A stretch of 64,000 nucleotides of DNA from Sclerodactyla briareus (GCA_026419785.1 JAODTK010005772.1:1-64000); one strand, 5' to 3'. Shown: positions 26,220 to 38,116, counted from the first letter of the stretch. Numbers and translations are program-made. The notes: generated by a model not told the origin, from the letters alone.

Positions 26220-26547
26220 ACATAACGTCTGACAAATTTTCCTATCTTTACCAACCACCAACTAATAGGGTTCCTGTAACCCTCTGGGTAAGTAAGCTAC
26301 ACACTAAATTTTCGAGTTTTCAGACTTTTGACTCTGGTAACGCTTAGATGACCTCCGACTGACCCCAAAATAAATGTTCATGTACTCATCAGGGAATCCC
26401 AAAACCAAGTAAGCCTCATTCACATTCACCCCGGCCCTTTACCAACACACACTAGGGTTATGACTTCCCCATAAGAAAGATAACACTTAATTTTCAACTT
26501 GATCGACCAAACCGTTCTGGACTATCGTGTCACAAGGTTTCCAGACT

Positions 26548-26573
26548 TGACCTCCGGTGACCTCAGATGACCT
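26548..26573 (-). promoter_or_regulatory. Triple AGGTCA half-sites, DR4-DR4
   Basis: TGACCT at 26548-26553, 26558-26563 and 26568-26573, all with 4-bp spacers. On the minus strand this is three AGGTCA sites in DR4 register. An identical arrangement occurs at 27489-27514 in another unit. Receptor binding is an inference. Confidence 0.3.
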
Positions 26574-27488
26574 CTGACTTGAACCCCAAACAATAGGGTT
26601 CATATACTCATCATGGGGACAAACATACCAAGTATGAGCTTCATCCATCCAGTGGGGTCAAATTTTTTCGTGTTGACAACCAAATTGGCTTAAAATATAA
26701 AATTTTCACAATTCTTCATTTTTCGAATCAAAATGCACTCCTGCCCTGAACCAAAACAATAGGGTTCCTGTACTCCCCCTAAGAAAGCTTTACACCTAAT
26801 TCAAACTGATCAGACAAACATATTATGAGACTTATCGTGTTTACAAGGTTTGCACAGACTTTGACTCTGGTGACCTCAGGATGACCTCTGACCTGATCTC
26901 AAAAAAATAGGATTCATTTACTCAAATCATGGGGAACCCACCATACCAAGTATGCGTTCATTCATGGGTGGGGTCATGTTATCGCGTTTACAAGCCAAAC
27001 AATTGGCCAAAAATAGGAAATTTTCACAAATTTTCTATTTTCGACCAAATTCACCCCGACCCCTAAACCCGAAACAATAGGGTTCTGTACTCCCCCTAGA
27101 AAGTATACACCTAATTTCAACTGACTCAGACCAACCATTCTGGCCTTATCGTGTTACAAGGTTTTCAGACTTTGACCTCTGGTGACCTCAGACGTTCTCT
27201 GACCTGACCCCAAAACGATAGGGTTCATTTACTAACATGGGGGGAAAACACCATACCAAGTATAGTTCATCCATCCAGGTGGGGTCGCGTTATCGCGTTA
27301 CCAACCAAAATTGGCCAAAATATCAAATTTTCACAATTTCTATTTTCGACCCCAAAAATTAACCCCCCGACCTGAACCAGAAAAAAATATTAAGGTTCCT
27401 GTACTCCCCATAAGTAAGCTATACAAGTTTTCAACTTGATCAGACCAACCATTCTGGAACTTATCGTGTGTTACAAGGTTTTCAGACT

Positions 27489-27514
27489 TGACCTCTGGTG
27501 ACCTCAGATGACCT
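27489..27514 (-). promoter_or_regulatory. Triple AGGTCA half-sites, DR4-DR4
   Basis: TGACCT at 27489-27494, 27499-27504 and 27509-27514, with spacers CTGG and CAGA, the family D consensus arrangement. Confidence 0.3.
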
Positions 27515-29802
27515 CTGAACGGACCCCAAACGATTAGGGGGTTCATGATCATCATGGGGAACACACATACCAAAGATGAGCTTCATCCATTCAGGCTGGG
27601 TCGAGTTATCGTGTGTACAAGGGCCAAAATTGCCAAAATATTCAAATTTTCACAAATTTCAATTTGACCAAATGCACTCCGGCACCTGACCAAAAAACAA
27701 TAGGGTTCCTGTTACTCCCATAAGAAAGCTATACACATAATCTCAACTGATCAGACCAACCATTCTGGACTTATCGTTGTTTACAAGTTTTCAGACTTTG
27801 ATCTATGGTGACCTCAGATAAACTCTGACGTGACCCACAAACAATAGGGTTCAGTACTCATCAGGGGAACAACCCTACCAAGTATGAGCTCCATCATCAG
27901 GTGGGTCGAGTTAAGTTTTATCGTGTTTACAGCAAAATTGGCCAAAATATTGAAATGTTCACAAATGTTCTATTTTCGACCAAAATTACCCCGACCTGGA
28001 CACAAAAACAATAGGGGTCATGTACTCCCATAAAAAGCTATACACCTAATTTCAACTTGATTCAGACCACACAACATTTCGGGATTTTCATGTTTACAAG
28101 GTTTTTCAGACTTTGACCTCTGGTGACCACAGATACGGTGACTCTGACCTGGACTCAAAACAATAGGGTTCATGTCTCATCAATGGTGAACAACACATAC
28201 CAGTATGAGCTTCATCTCAGTGGGGTTGAGTTATCGTGTTTACAACCAAAATTGGCCAAAATAACCGAATTTTCACAAATTTTCTATTTTCGACAAAATT
28301 CCCTCCCGACCTGAACCCCCAAAAACAAGGGTTCTGTACTCCACATAAGAAAGCCATACACCGAATTTCAACTTGATCAGACCAACCATTCTGGACTTAT
28401 CGTGTTAAAATGGTTTTTTCAGACTTTGACCTCTGGTGACATCAGATGACCTCGGACCTGACCCCAAAAACGATGGTTCATTTACTCATCATGGGGAAAA
28501 CACATACCAAGTATTGAGCTTCATTCCATCCATCCAGGTGGGGTCGAGTTATCGCGTTTACAAACAAAATTTGCCAAAATCTCAAATTTTCACACAACTT
28601 TCTATTTCGATCGTTCGACCAAAATTCACCCCGACCTGAACCAAACAGTAGGTCCTGTACTCCCCAAAGTAAAGCTATACACCTAATTTCAACTGACCAG
28701 ACCCAACAGTCTGGTACTTATCGTGTTTACAAGGTTTTTCAGGACTTTGACCTCTGTGACCTCCAGATGACCTCTGACTGCCCCAAAACGATAGGGTTCA
28801 TGTATCTCATCATGGGGAACCACATTACCAGTATAGCTCATCATCCATGTGGTCCCGAGTTATCGTGTTACAGCCAAATTGGCCAAATATCAAATTTTCA
28901 CAATTTTCCATTTTCGACCAAATCCCTCCCTACTGAACCAAAAACAAGAGGGTTCTGTACTCCCCATAATAAAGCTATACACCTAATCTCAACTTGATCA
29001 GACCACCATTCTGGACTTTCGTTTTACAAGGTTTTCAGACTTTGATCTCGGTGACCTCAGATAACCTCTGACTTAACCCTCCAAAACAGAGGTTCATGTA
29101 CTCAATCATGGGAAAGAACCACAGACCAGTATGACTCCATCCATCCAGTGGGGTCGAGGTAATCGTGTTTCAAGCCAAATTGGCAAAAAGATCGAATTTT
29201 CACAATTTTCTACTTTCGACCACAATTCACCTCCCTACCTTGAACCAAAAACAATAGGGTTCCTGTACCCCATAAGAAGCTATACAACCGAATTTCAACT
29301 TGATCAGACCAACCAGTCTGGACTTTATCATTTTCACACATTTTTAGACTTTACCTCTGGTGACCTCGATCTGACCTCTGACCTGACCCCAAAACAAAGG
29401 GTTTCAATTTACTCATCATGGGGAACACAACTGTTCCATATGAGCTTCAATATCCATCAGGTGGGGTCGAGTTATCGTGTTGTAACACGCCAAAATTGGC
29501 AAATAATCGAATTTTCCAACAAATTTTCTTTTCGACAAAATTCCGTCCCTACCTGAACCAAAAACAATAGGTTTTCCTGTACTCCACCATAAGAGCTACA
29601 CACCAATTTCAACTTGATCAGACAACTATTCTTCTTATCGGTTTACAATGTTTTCATCAGACTTTGACCTCTGGTGACCTCAGATGAGCTCTGACCTGAC
29701 CCAAAAACAATAGGGTTCATGTACTCATCATGGGGAACAACCATACTAAGTATGAGCCTAACCTACCCAGACCTGATCAAGTTTCGTTTTACAACTAGGC
29801 GT

Positions 29803-29850
29803 GCACACACACACACACACCCAACACACACACACACACCCACACACCCC
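29803..29850 (+). repeat. CA microsatellite at the end of the D array
   Basis: Interrupted CA dinucleotide run lying between the last core unit and the terminal hairpin. The same position relative to the cores is seen at 55.85-55.90 kb and 57.18-57.23 kb. Confidence 0.85.
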
Positions 29851-29868
29851 CTACGTGGACCTGCATAG

Positions 29869-29897
29869 ATTCCTTCTGACCTATTCGTCCAAGGAAT
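29869..29897 (+). other. Terminal hairpin of family D
   Basis: ATTCCTT (29869-29875) pairs perfectly with AAGGAAT (29891-29897) around a 15-nt loop. The equivalent at 55916-55940 has a 6-bp stem, and the one at 57241-57264 is degraded. CTAG follows 9 nt after the stem here. Confidence 0.6.
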
Positions 29898-29910
29898 AAA
29901 AAGATACTAG

Positions 29911-31084
29911 TGTCACATTCATTTAGTGCTGCTAGAAAATCTGTTGTCTATATTCTCATCATGTTCAGCATTCGATATGAAGTTCATTTTTCCTATGTTG
30001 GTGTTAAGTTTCAAATTTTCATTTAGTCAAAATTTTGGGGGGGACGGACCCCCCACCTGAATTTTTGGGGGGGCCGCGTCCCGACCCCCCCCCCGCTTGC
30101 GCCGCCTATGACTGTTCGACATTAGACTCAGGATTGGTCCCCTGATGCTAGTGAAATTCACAACTCAGATTCCAAACCATTCAGAGGTCCTCAATAATGA
30201 GCATTGTAGGAAGAGATATAGGTACACAACTTGTGATAGCAAATCTATCCAGAATATGAATACAATTAGCCTAATTGCAAGCATTCCATCCTGATTTTGA
30301 GTTGAGTTTGCAACCAATGTGATTATACCAAAGAACTGATGTAGATAATAGTCTGGGTGGTGGGTATTCATCAGCAACCCCTGCTACAGGCCTGTGCCAA
30401 CCTGCTGAATACTCCCTCTGCACCCAACTTGGGCAAGGAATGCCCGAGTTACAGGAATTGTTAGTTTGTAACAGATGTCAGAGAAGCTGGAATCTTGATT
30501 TTAGAAACCCCCAAGTAGCAAATGATGTTATTTCCCTCCGAGTTTTTGGGTCTGGCAAGATCTTACTCACATCAAAATAATGCTACAAAGCAAGGACAAT
30601 TTTAGTAAGTTACTGTATGTTACCTAAAAATATGAGGGTCATTTTTGCGGTCTTGAGGCAAGCTGTGGAATGCCCTCCAAACATCACTTTTGACTGACAA
30701 ACTTTGAGGTATAAATGTGAGGGAACAATCCCTGACTGGTGCATTCCTACTAATATATTATACTTAGATCACAAACTAGGGCATAGATGGTACTAAGCTC
30801 AGACTGCACAATTGTAAAAAAAAAAAAAAAAAAAAATAATTGCAGACAGGTCAACCTACATGTAAAAATGTCCTTTTACCAGGAGGTTATGACAAGATGG
30901 ACAGACAGACAGACAGACAGACAGACATGCATACAACATTGTCCCTGTAAAAATGTAGATAAGAAACAATGGAATGTCACTCCTGCAAATAGAGCATGTA
31001 GAAGAATGCTTTTTGCAAAATTTCAATGTGCAACTTCACTATTTTCTATTCATGCCAAAGGCAAATGAATTCTATGCAGTCATG
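29911..31084. other. Unassigned, with poly-A and ACAG runs
   Basis: C/G-rich GGGGGG and CCCCCC patches lie at about 30038-30096, an A run at 30816-30836, and an (ACAG)n microsatellite at about 30901-30926. No gene recognised. Confidence 0.4.
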
Positions 31085-31925
31085 GGTGTGCGTATGTGGG
31101 GTGGGTGTGTGCCTGTAGGTGTGTGTTGTGACCACCCTTGTCAGCACGATATCTAGCGAACGCAAACAGATATCAAGTTCATATTAGGCACATGGGTTGC
31201 TCATGTGGTGAGAATGAACCCTTCCGTTTTAGTGCCAGTTCAAGGTCATTCAAGGTCACAGACACGGCAAAGTTCAAAAGCCTTGTCAGCACGATATTTA
31301 ATGATAGCTAGTATATATAAGTTCGTATTTGGTATATTGGTTGCAAATATTGTGAGATGAACCCTGTTGTTTTTGGTGTTAAGGTCAAGGTCATTGAAGG
31401 TCACCATAAGGCAATCCTTATTTATCTTGATAACAAAATATTTCAGAGCAAGTGAATGAAAGTTTTTGTTCGTCTAGGGGAACTACATATGGTTGACTAC
31501 TTTCGATCTCCTTTGACCCTTCATCTAATTTGCATCTGACCTCATGCACCTAAGGACCTTGTGACCTTCAGCGTCATTTTTTTGTGACGACCAGACTTGT
31601 CTTGTTGCAACATACAGTAAGTCAATTGCACTAATCTGTCCTATCTAATCTAATCTATCTCAAGCTATGTCCTCTGTTAAAGGGCTTTAAAACAGCCAAA
31701 AAACATTGATAAATTCCAAATCTTTATATATCTTCGCAATATATCTTCGCAACAGAACATTTTAGGGGGTTGGCGTAATGGAGAATTTTGTTTGTCTGTG
31801 CAAACTACATTCTGGTGACATACTCTTCTTAACTTTTGACCTCATTTGACCTGATGACTTTGTGACCTGGGTCAGTTCCTTTGAGGTGACAAGACTCGTC
31901 GTGTTGCAACAAACCAATATGTTGA
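31085..31925 (-). repeat. AGGTCA-rich interspersed repeat (family F), GT-side tail
   Basis: A GT-rich run (31085-31131) is followed by two units whose starts, CCTTGTCAGCACGATAT at 31136 and 31281, are 145 bp apart. Each carries AAGTTC-type phrases and AGGTCA clusters (about 31240-31258 and 31381-31404, the latter AAGGTCAAGGTCATTGAAGG). Two further units (about 31430-31620 and 31740-31912) carry TGACCT clusters in the opposite sense and share GACTTGTCTTGTTGCAAC / GACTCGTCGTGTTGCAAC. On the minus strand the order would be cores followed by a CA tail, the same layout as families P and D. Confidence 0.55.
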
Positions 31926-31934
31926 TTATGCTGA

Positions 31935-32322
31935 CATATTAAAAAACATCTACGACACGCTATCCCCAGTTCTGTCCTTCGTACAAGGTGACAACGGCTT
32001 CAGAAAGCTGATGAATTTCATGTTCGACATCGACTTCTCAGCACTGAAACGTTTTTCATATTAAGAGAAGTTCTGTTTGTTGTGTGGCAACCACTAGACC
32101 CAACTTTCAATGTACCCACAGAAGTGGAACAATGCAATGATCTATTGAACCGTTCCATAAAGCTTTCACTGGGGTCCCTGAAATGTCCCAGTACAGCCAG
32201 CTACTGGCTGCCCAGTAAGGACACACAATATCTTGAACTGCTCACTATGAGTCCCTTCTACAGTTTATGTGACATAGCCACACTCACTTCGCTTGAAGGA
32301 CAACTGCCAGATGAATTATAAT
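31935..32322 (+). CDS. Candidate host exon or gene fragment, unidentified
   Basis: From 31939 to about 32062 one frame reads like protein (ADILKNIYDTLSPVLSFVQG, then LMNFMFDIDFSALKRF). It is closed by a stop at about 32062. The reading continues in the next frame (FFILREVLFVVWQPLDPTFN onward) to a stop at 32320-32322, ending SLEGQLPDEL. A single-base shift near 32,055 would join them, consistent with the indel noise elsewhere. Composition and codon use look protein-like, and the segment starts right after a repeat. I recognise no domain. It could be the terminal exon of a gene or a fragment of an unrecognised element. Confidence 0.35.
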
Positions 32323-32502
32323 GAGGCTAACATATCAGCTGGAAAAAAACTGAATGCGTCAGTCCAAACCCGAAGTTTGTAAAAGGGTTACAGTCCTTCG
32401 AAGGAAAGCATCCCATCATGCAATAATAAATGATTCATACTTGCACAATCCTGCAAACAACTTTGTTTTCTATTGAAATTCACACATTATTTTCACTTTC
32501 AG

Positions 32503-32721
32503 TCTATGGGAGAGGATTGCTGTAGTGGGTTGGTAGGTGTTGACGGTTACTTGGTGAGAGAAGGTAACAAACTTCTGCTGTTGACTCATTCAACAAAAGA
32601 AACAATGAAATACATGACAGAACTCAGGTTGTCCAAGTGTGACGTCATGCGTTATTGTGCATTCAGAATTCCTCACCAATTTTCTCTGCATAATGGGCCA
32701 ACCTTTGAAGTCCAATAACTC
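32503..32721 (+). CDS. Candidate exon after a splice-acceptor-like site
   Basis: A pyrimidine-rich tract ending in AG (32490-32502) precedes an open frame reading SMGEDCCSGLVGVDGYLVRE onward, about 72 residues to a stop near 32719. A GTGAGA donor-like sequence occurs about 50 bases in, so a short internal exon is also possible. No domain recognised. Its closeness to the 31.9-32.3 kb candidate suggests, but does not show, one gene. Confidence 0.25.
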
Positions 32722-33522
32722 CACATAGAAACCTTGTACTGAAAAGGAGTTTGGACCTATAGATAGTTTTTCTTTCTCCACGAAATACCCTCTGTTGTAT
32801 CCAAGCCAGCAGTTGTCCTTTAATCTATGGTGGACTTGTGAACAAAACTGTTCATTTGTTTACACCGCACCTTCTGGTAGCAACTTCCTGTTTTGCTGAG
32901 TTTAGCGGGTGCCATGGGCCTAGACGGAGAGGAAAACAACAATGAAGCCTATCCCCCACTTCAACAAATCTCCCTAGCTACCCACCAACGACAATTCATT
33001 CGTCTGAATCTGTTTGTAAGCCCGACTGGGTATGCTTACATATGAAAAATTCAAGGAATTCTCAAATAGATATCTTGGAAAGGGAAAATGAGAACGGGGA
33101 GGGAGTGAGGTCTGCGTGTCGGGCACCTTGCTCACTCCCTCCCATCTCAGGCGAATCCTGGTTCCCCTCCTGTTAAGTGTGTGATCCTCTCATGCCCAAT
33201 TATTGATAAACTGTGTTTTGCCGGTTGCAAAATGTGCCAACATTATGCAAGATTAGGTTGGCAACTGTTCCTCACTATTTTTCAAAGGTTTTGGAGGCTT
33301 TGGTGTTCAGGGATCTCTGAAATTCCAGCTAATGCTATTACAACCACTAGATGATATTCACTAGCAATTACAAAAATCATATCCCTTCTACATCTGGGTC
33401 AATGACATTTACACATGACTGGTTTTGGTAAGTTAATTACTTGCTACTTGCCTGCAGAGAATGATTATTCAGATTTTAGGTGATCTTGAAAGTATCCTTT
33501 TGTTACATAAGTTGGATATACC

Positions 33523-33589
33523 GTCTGCGGTTCCGGCCTCCGCGGGTCTGCGGTTCCGGCCTCCGCGGGTCTGCGTTTCCGGGCTCCGC
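33523..33589 (+). repeat. 23-bp GC-rich tandem repeat, three copies
   Basis: GTCTGCGGTTCCGGC followed by CTCCGCGG is repeated at 33523-33545 and 33546-33568 exactly, then with changes at 33569-33589. It is strongly GC- and CpG-rich in an AT-rich neighbourhood. Confidence 0.8.
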
Positions 33590-35379
33590 CCCCCCAAAAG
33601 AAATGGCAATGGATCACTAACATATTTGCTTTCTTGATACTTCTAGGGTTTGTCGCAGGATGCTACTCACAAGCGTGCATCGTGGTCTATGTACAATTGT
33701 ATTTCAAATAGTTTTACCCTTACCCATGCAATGGCAATGGTTAGCATTGCCAAACCTATTATTGGAACTGGGTATATTATAACAACAGTGAAAATCAATA
33801 TCATCCACATCAAATAATGTCAATTAATCTTTAGCCCCTCATAGCTAGAGGCACCTCCCAATGAGTTTCTACATAATTTAGGCGATGGATTACTTTTTCA
33901 CTCCCTGAGCCAATTTGTAAGCTCATTTCAGTATCAGTAATCTGTACACTGTTGCCCAGGCAGAGCCAGATGCTTTCTATAAATACTAGCTGCAATCCCA
34001 ATAGATTACACAATGTGGAGAAAGAATAATGGTATATAGCTCATACAGCTGCAGTTATCTGTTAAAATCACACCTCTACCCATAGCCTACAGTGCCTCAT
34101 TGGTTATTCTTCCTGTGGATGAGTATTATTCAGACACCTCAGTGGTGTCTAGAGACAATCACGTTTTTTTTAGCTATGTGCATCACATATGATGGTGGAA
34201 GTGTCCTGATAAGCCAGAGGCGTTACATGGATGATTCCAAACAGTCTCTGCTAAAAAAGCAGCCTTTCCAGGTCCATATGAAAATAAGATGCCAATAATG
34301 AACTGCCATGAAGCAAGGGGTGGAAATCAATCATTGTACAAGTTCATCAATGTTTGTTTATTATTCATAAATACCATGTAACCTTTGTATGTAAGATTAG
34401 TGTGTGTGAGTGAATTATAACCAGTTATAAGTCTGGATAATACCACCCGGCTGACCAAATAAGGATGAGAGCGCGACACGCAATGCCTTGCGTTCAGATA
34501 TACGCACACGAAGTCGAACACGCGCAAGCAGTTTAGCCGTCGCGAACACGATACGCTATGTACAGGTTGCACGCGCGCATTCATAGTTTGATGTCATAAT
34601 AGTCGAAAAAGCCCTCGGCTGCGCCTCAGGCTTTTCTGACCTCCTATTTCGGACGTCATCCCGGTTTCATCTGCAAACAAGGCCTAGTATCTGTTCATTA
34701 TTCCCTAAATCAACTGATGGTAATTGGGTAACCAAACAATAAAAAAATTATACAGGCAACCTCGAAATGAAGTAGCCTACAACCTCTAAAGTATTAGTTT
34801 ATACACTGACTAATGGTATATGACTGGTAGTTCATGCATGGTTGGAGCTAGCATAGCTATAGTGTGGAAAGACTGCACCTAAAATCCAATTTCAAATTCC
34901 ATATTTGATTCCTGATAAACCTGTTGAAGATAACAGCTTCGCAATCTTGTACACTCTTGTGAATGATTCTGGTAGTATACAAGTAGTAGTGGCAGTATCT
35001 TGTATGGTTTACTTTGCGAGGGAGGGAGAGGGGATATTAAAATTTGGACCAAAGCACTCTACCAGTCTTGAACCCTCACCAGTGCGCAGAACCCCCCCCC
35101 CCCCCCCCACAAAAGGCAAGAGGGACTGAAATGCCCACTGCCATTCGTAGCATATTGAATTTTACTACGTTCAAATTCCGCCTTCACTATTTCCATTAGG
35201 CGTTTAATAATTACTGTTGATTCTGTCTTTCGTTTATTACTGGCGCTATATAGGTGTTTTACTATACTATAAGGAAAATCACTAATGAGAATACTTACCT
35301 GTACACCACATGCATATTTCAGTTCCACACCAGTAAAAAAAAAGTTGCGACCAGGTATGGAAAAATACGGTTCTTGTGG

Positions 35380-35467
35380 ACCGGGCTCTATGTGGTCCCA
35401 AAAGTAGAGCCCGGTCAATCAAGATCAGAGGAGAATCGGGCTCTATTTGAGGATACTGGGCTCTAAT
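35380..35467. repeat. Inverted and direct repeats of GGGCTCTA
   Basis: ACCGGGCTCTA (35380-35390) and TAGAGCCCGGT (35405-35415) form a perfect 11-bp inverted repeat with a 14-nt loop. Two further direct copies of GGGCTCTA follow at about 35438-35445 and 35459-35466. No matching element was seen elsewhere in the window. Confidence 0.7.
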
Positions 35468-36639
35468 TTTCCAATCACTATTGAGCATAGTCTTTGGTTA
35501 TGGTAGGTGTTTATTTGGAAACAATAAAATACATTGAGTTATACTTAATATGAAGTTCAGTAAAAAACAGAAGTCAATATACATGGAAGTCCACATCCCA
35601 CATCTTTCTATAACGGGTGACCACTACAGCATTGCCTAGGTTACACAAATGTCAGTAATCCCTAGAGTTTATATAGGCCAACTCTTGTCTCGACAAATGA
35701 CATCGCACACAACTGATGGCCCTGTATCTGCCACTCTGTTACGTTTGTTTAATGGTTTATCTTCACTGCTAAACTTTCAACCAACGATGGAGGAGCGAGT
35801 TACGTGATAAGTTGTACGAATGCGGTAGCTGGGAATAAAGGCGTGAGGAGGTCAAGATATGGTCATGTAGTAATCAGTGTTACGCTAGGTTTCAAAATGT
35901 GGGGGGAATCCCCCCTCTCACAATTTTTCAAAAGGGGCATTGAAATCTAGGAGGGGGAGGGGAGTTCTCAGAAAAGAGATCAGCGAATTTTTCGGTACCA
36001 TCATACGCCGAACATTGCCAAATAGCCAGTTTTATAAACAAGAGGGTTACAGCCTCCCTCTGGCCCAAATTTTGCTCCCGACTCCCTCTCTCCAATGGAC
36101 TGCACAGCAAACTATTGCTGCACAAGTTACACTGTATCAAGTAGTGGGTACATGGGGATACTGCCCATGCAATAACATCATGCTTCCATCCCCTAGCAAC
36201 ATGACTGTCCCCTAAAGGGCAAATCCTTCAACGGCAACATTCGTCTGGCCCATAGGGGAATGTCTTCCCAGGCAAATTGGATTTGGTGTGAATAAATAAG
36301 AAAACAAAAATGATAATTCTCAATGGCTTCACTAATTCCCACAAGGTAGCCCAGCAGTACAGGGACCACACTTAGCCCAGATCAGAAAATTGGTTATCTG
36401 AAGACACCTTGGCGATAACATGATTCAAAATTCTTTTTGTGATGTGTTTGTATCATCAAACTCAACCCGTCTACATGGCCCTGTTTCATTATTTGATGAT
36501 TTTTAAATGTTTTTAGATTGCAGATTTTAACTTATTTTACAGTGACTGTGGTTCCATTCATGGTAACATGAAATGTTGTAACTACACCAGTTCTACAAAA
36601 ACACATGTCAACGAACATTACAATGGTAGGCGGAAAAAC

Positions 36640-36925
36640 TAGCAGTGAGGTCAAATTAATCTATTATCGAAAGTTTGTCGGATTCAACGAAACTTAATAG
36701 TAGGTGTGGACGATGTTTGGTCCCGAAAAAAGTGGAGGAGATTTCGGGGTCGTCAGAGGTCAAAGTCACGCTAAATTGCCCAATTTGTGCATTTTTCGAA
36801 GTTGGACTGATTTCCACGAAACTGGGTAGGTGGAGACTATAATTGGTCCCGAAAGAAGTGAAGGTTATTTCAAGGTCGCCAGAGGTAAAATTACGCGATT
36901 ATCAAAAGTTTGTCAGATTTCACAT
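36640..36925 (-). repeat. Two AGGTC-bearing core repeats (family G)
   Basis: Two units about 125-130 bp apart, each with a TTTCCACGAAACT-like phrase, then TGGTCCCGAAA(A/G)AAGTG, then a half-site cluster (CGTCAGAGGTCAAAGTCACG and CAAGGTCGCCAGAGG). A third partial unit follows. Read on the minus strand the order is TGACCT cluster, then the ACCAAGTTT-like phrase, as in families P and D. Confidence 0.55.
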
Positions 36926-36929
36926 AAAC

Positions 36930-37005
36930 TTGGTAGTGCGTGTAAAGCGCTTTGAGATTACATTCGTGGTGGAAATTGCACTATATAAAATCTCGTTATT
37001 ATTCA
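36930..37005 (+). mobile_element. CR1/L2-like retroposon 3' tail
   Basis: GTGTAAAGCGCTTTGAGA, then GCACTATATAAAATC and TTATTATT. This tail type is widespread at the 3' ends of CR1/L2-like LINEs and dependent SINEs. No body is recognised upstream. Confidence 0.4.
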
Positions 37006-37279
37006 ATACTGCCATCCACCTGGCAACTTTATACAGCCATCTTCACCAACTGATCCCGAGGTGGGGATATACACATTGGTGGTTCACCCGCCATCATGTG
37101 TAGTTAACTTTGCCAATATTTTTTCAATCCTGGAGTGGAGCAAGCTTTTCAAATAATATGTATAACATCCAACATGTATTTTGATTGTTCATTACCCAGC
37201 ATATGCAGATAGAATCCCCTACCATTGCGGGATAGTACTGATTATAGGCACAAAGTACTTAATTGCATGTAGTCAACTA

Positions 37280-37600
37280 CCAAAGGAGGCAACTATCTCA
37301 TCCCCCTGTAGGCAGTAGTAAAGTCCAATATCTTATCCCTGGCAGTGGTGTAGCTCCATCTTATCTGTAGGCAGTATATATAGTCCTATATCTCATATCC
37401 TGGTTGGCAGTGGTATCTCTGCAGGCAGAGAGGAGAGTAGGCAGTGGATGGTCCCATATCTCATTCCCCTATAGGCAGTGGTATAGTCCCATATGTCCTC
37501 CCCCTGTAGCATAATAGTCCCCCTGACTTATCCTCCTGTGGGCAGTAGTATGGTCCCATATATCTCACCCCCGTATAGACAATGGTTTAGTCCCATAACT
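37280..37600 (+). repeat. 35-bp minisatellite, left part
   Basis: Around nine diverged units of about 35 bp: GTAGGCAGTGGTATAGTCCC then ATATCTCATCCCCCT. Individual units vary in length by several bases, and one region (about 37400-37440) is rearranged. Confidence 0.8.
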
Positions 37601-38116
37601 ATATCTATATCTCTAGATCTATATCTTTGCATCTCTAAACAGTAAATAAGCAGCTAGGGTATCTTTTGCGTTGGGTGATCGAATAAATCGCATTTCGAAA
37701 CCATACACAAAAGATTACATGCCTGTGTTGGTGGCTTATTTCCACGACACGCATACAAACCACGTGTGCCGTACCAGAGGAATTCTGAGCGTGTGAACTT
37801 AATGTTCACTAATGCAACGGCAACGCTACTTTCACCTGTTTTCGTTTGTATTCCGTTAAAAGCAGTACGCCCTCTGAAACATGCGCGTACTGAAAGCCGG
37901 ATCTTGTGCGTGTAAACATAAACTTCCGAAGGCTCGCGCAACCTTACTTTTGCGTTTAAAAAGTACTGCGATTACTTAAGACGCAGCAAGTCGAGCAAGT
38001 ATTTGATTGTTGTGTTACTCTGACCCTGCCGGTTCATTGCAGAAATAATGGACGGCCAAGTGATCGGGATTAGCCAATCAGAATCCTGTATTCGCAATAA
38101 CGGATAGCTTAGCTCA
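37601..38116. other. CpG-rich insertion splitting the 35-bp minisatellite
   Basis: About 515 bp with no similarity to the flanking 35-bp repeat and clearly higher CpG content. It contains a 95-codon minus-strand open frame (37941-37654) with no recognisable domain. Clear TIRs or target duplications were not found, so its nature is unknown. It begins after a short TATATCTATATC-type stretch. Confidence 0.45.

Larger units (their letters stand above)
26220..29910 (+). repeat. Family D element: ~313-bp dimeric tandem array, CA tail and hairpin
   Basis: About 11-12 units with a spacing of 295-321 bp, judged from the TGACCT cluster at 26548, 26862, 27172, 27489, 27799, 28114, 28427, 28748, 29043, 29352 and 29665. 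Each unit is a dimer of two related halves. Both contain CAATAGGGTTC, TGTACTC, a degenerate ACCAAGTATGA or CACCTAATTTCAA phrase, and TTATCGTGTTTACAAG. The first half begins with the half-site cluster. The array ends at about 29,770, followed by a CA microsatellite (29803-29850), a perfect hairpin (29869-29897) and CTAG at 29907-29910. The left end lacks the ACCAG head seen in other copies. Plus-strand open frames up to 141 codons come from the repeat and are not genes. Confidence 0.88.
32722..36639. other. Intergenic sequence with several small structures
   Basis: No gene is recognised. The small structures are: a 23-bp GC-rich tandem repeat (33523-33589), a CpG-rich patch with a hairpin (34440-34640; AAAAGCC and GGCTTTT at about 34607-34635), a C run (about 35091-35108), and the inverted GGGCTCTA cluster (35380-35467). 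The first and last are listed separately. Confidence 0.4.

Noticed and set aside
29131..29556. 141-codon plus-strand open frame
   Set aside because: Falls across family D units; related fragments appear in every unit in different frames.
26220..29770. CRISPR-like array of regular repeats
   Set aside because: The whole ~313-bp unit repeats, with no unique spacers, and the context is eukaryotic.
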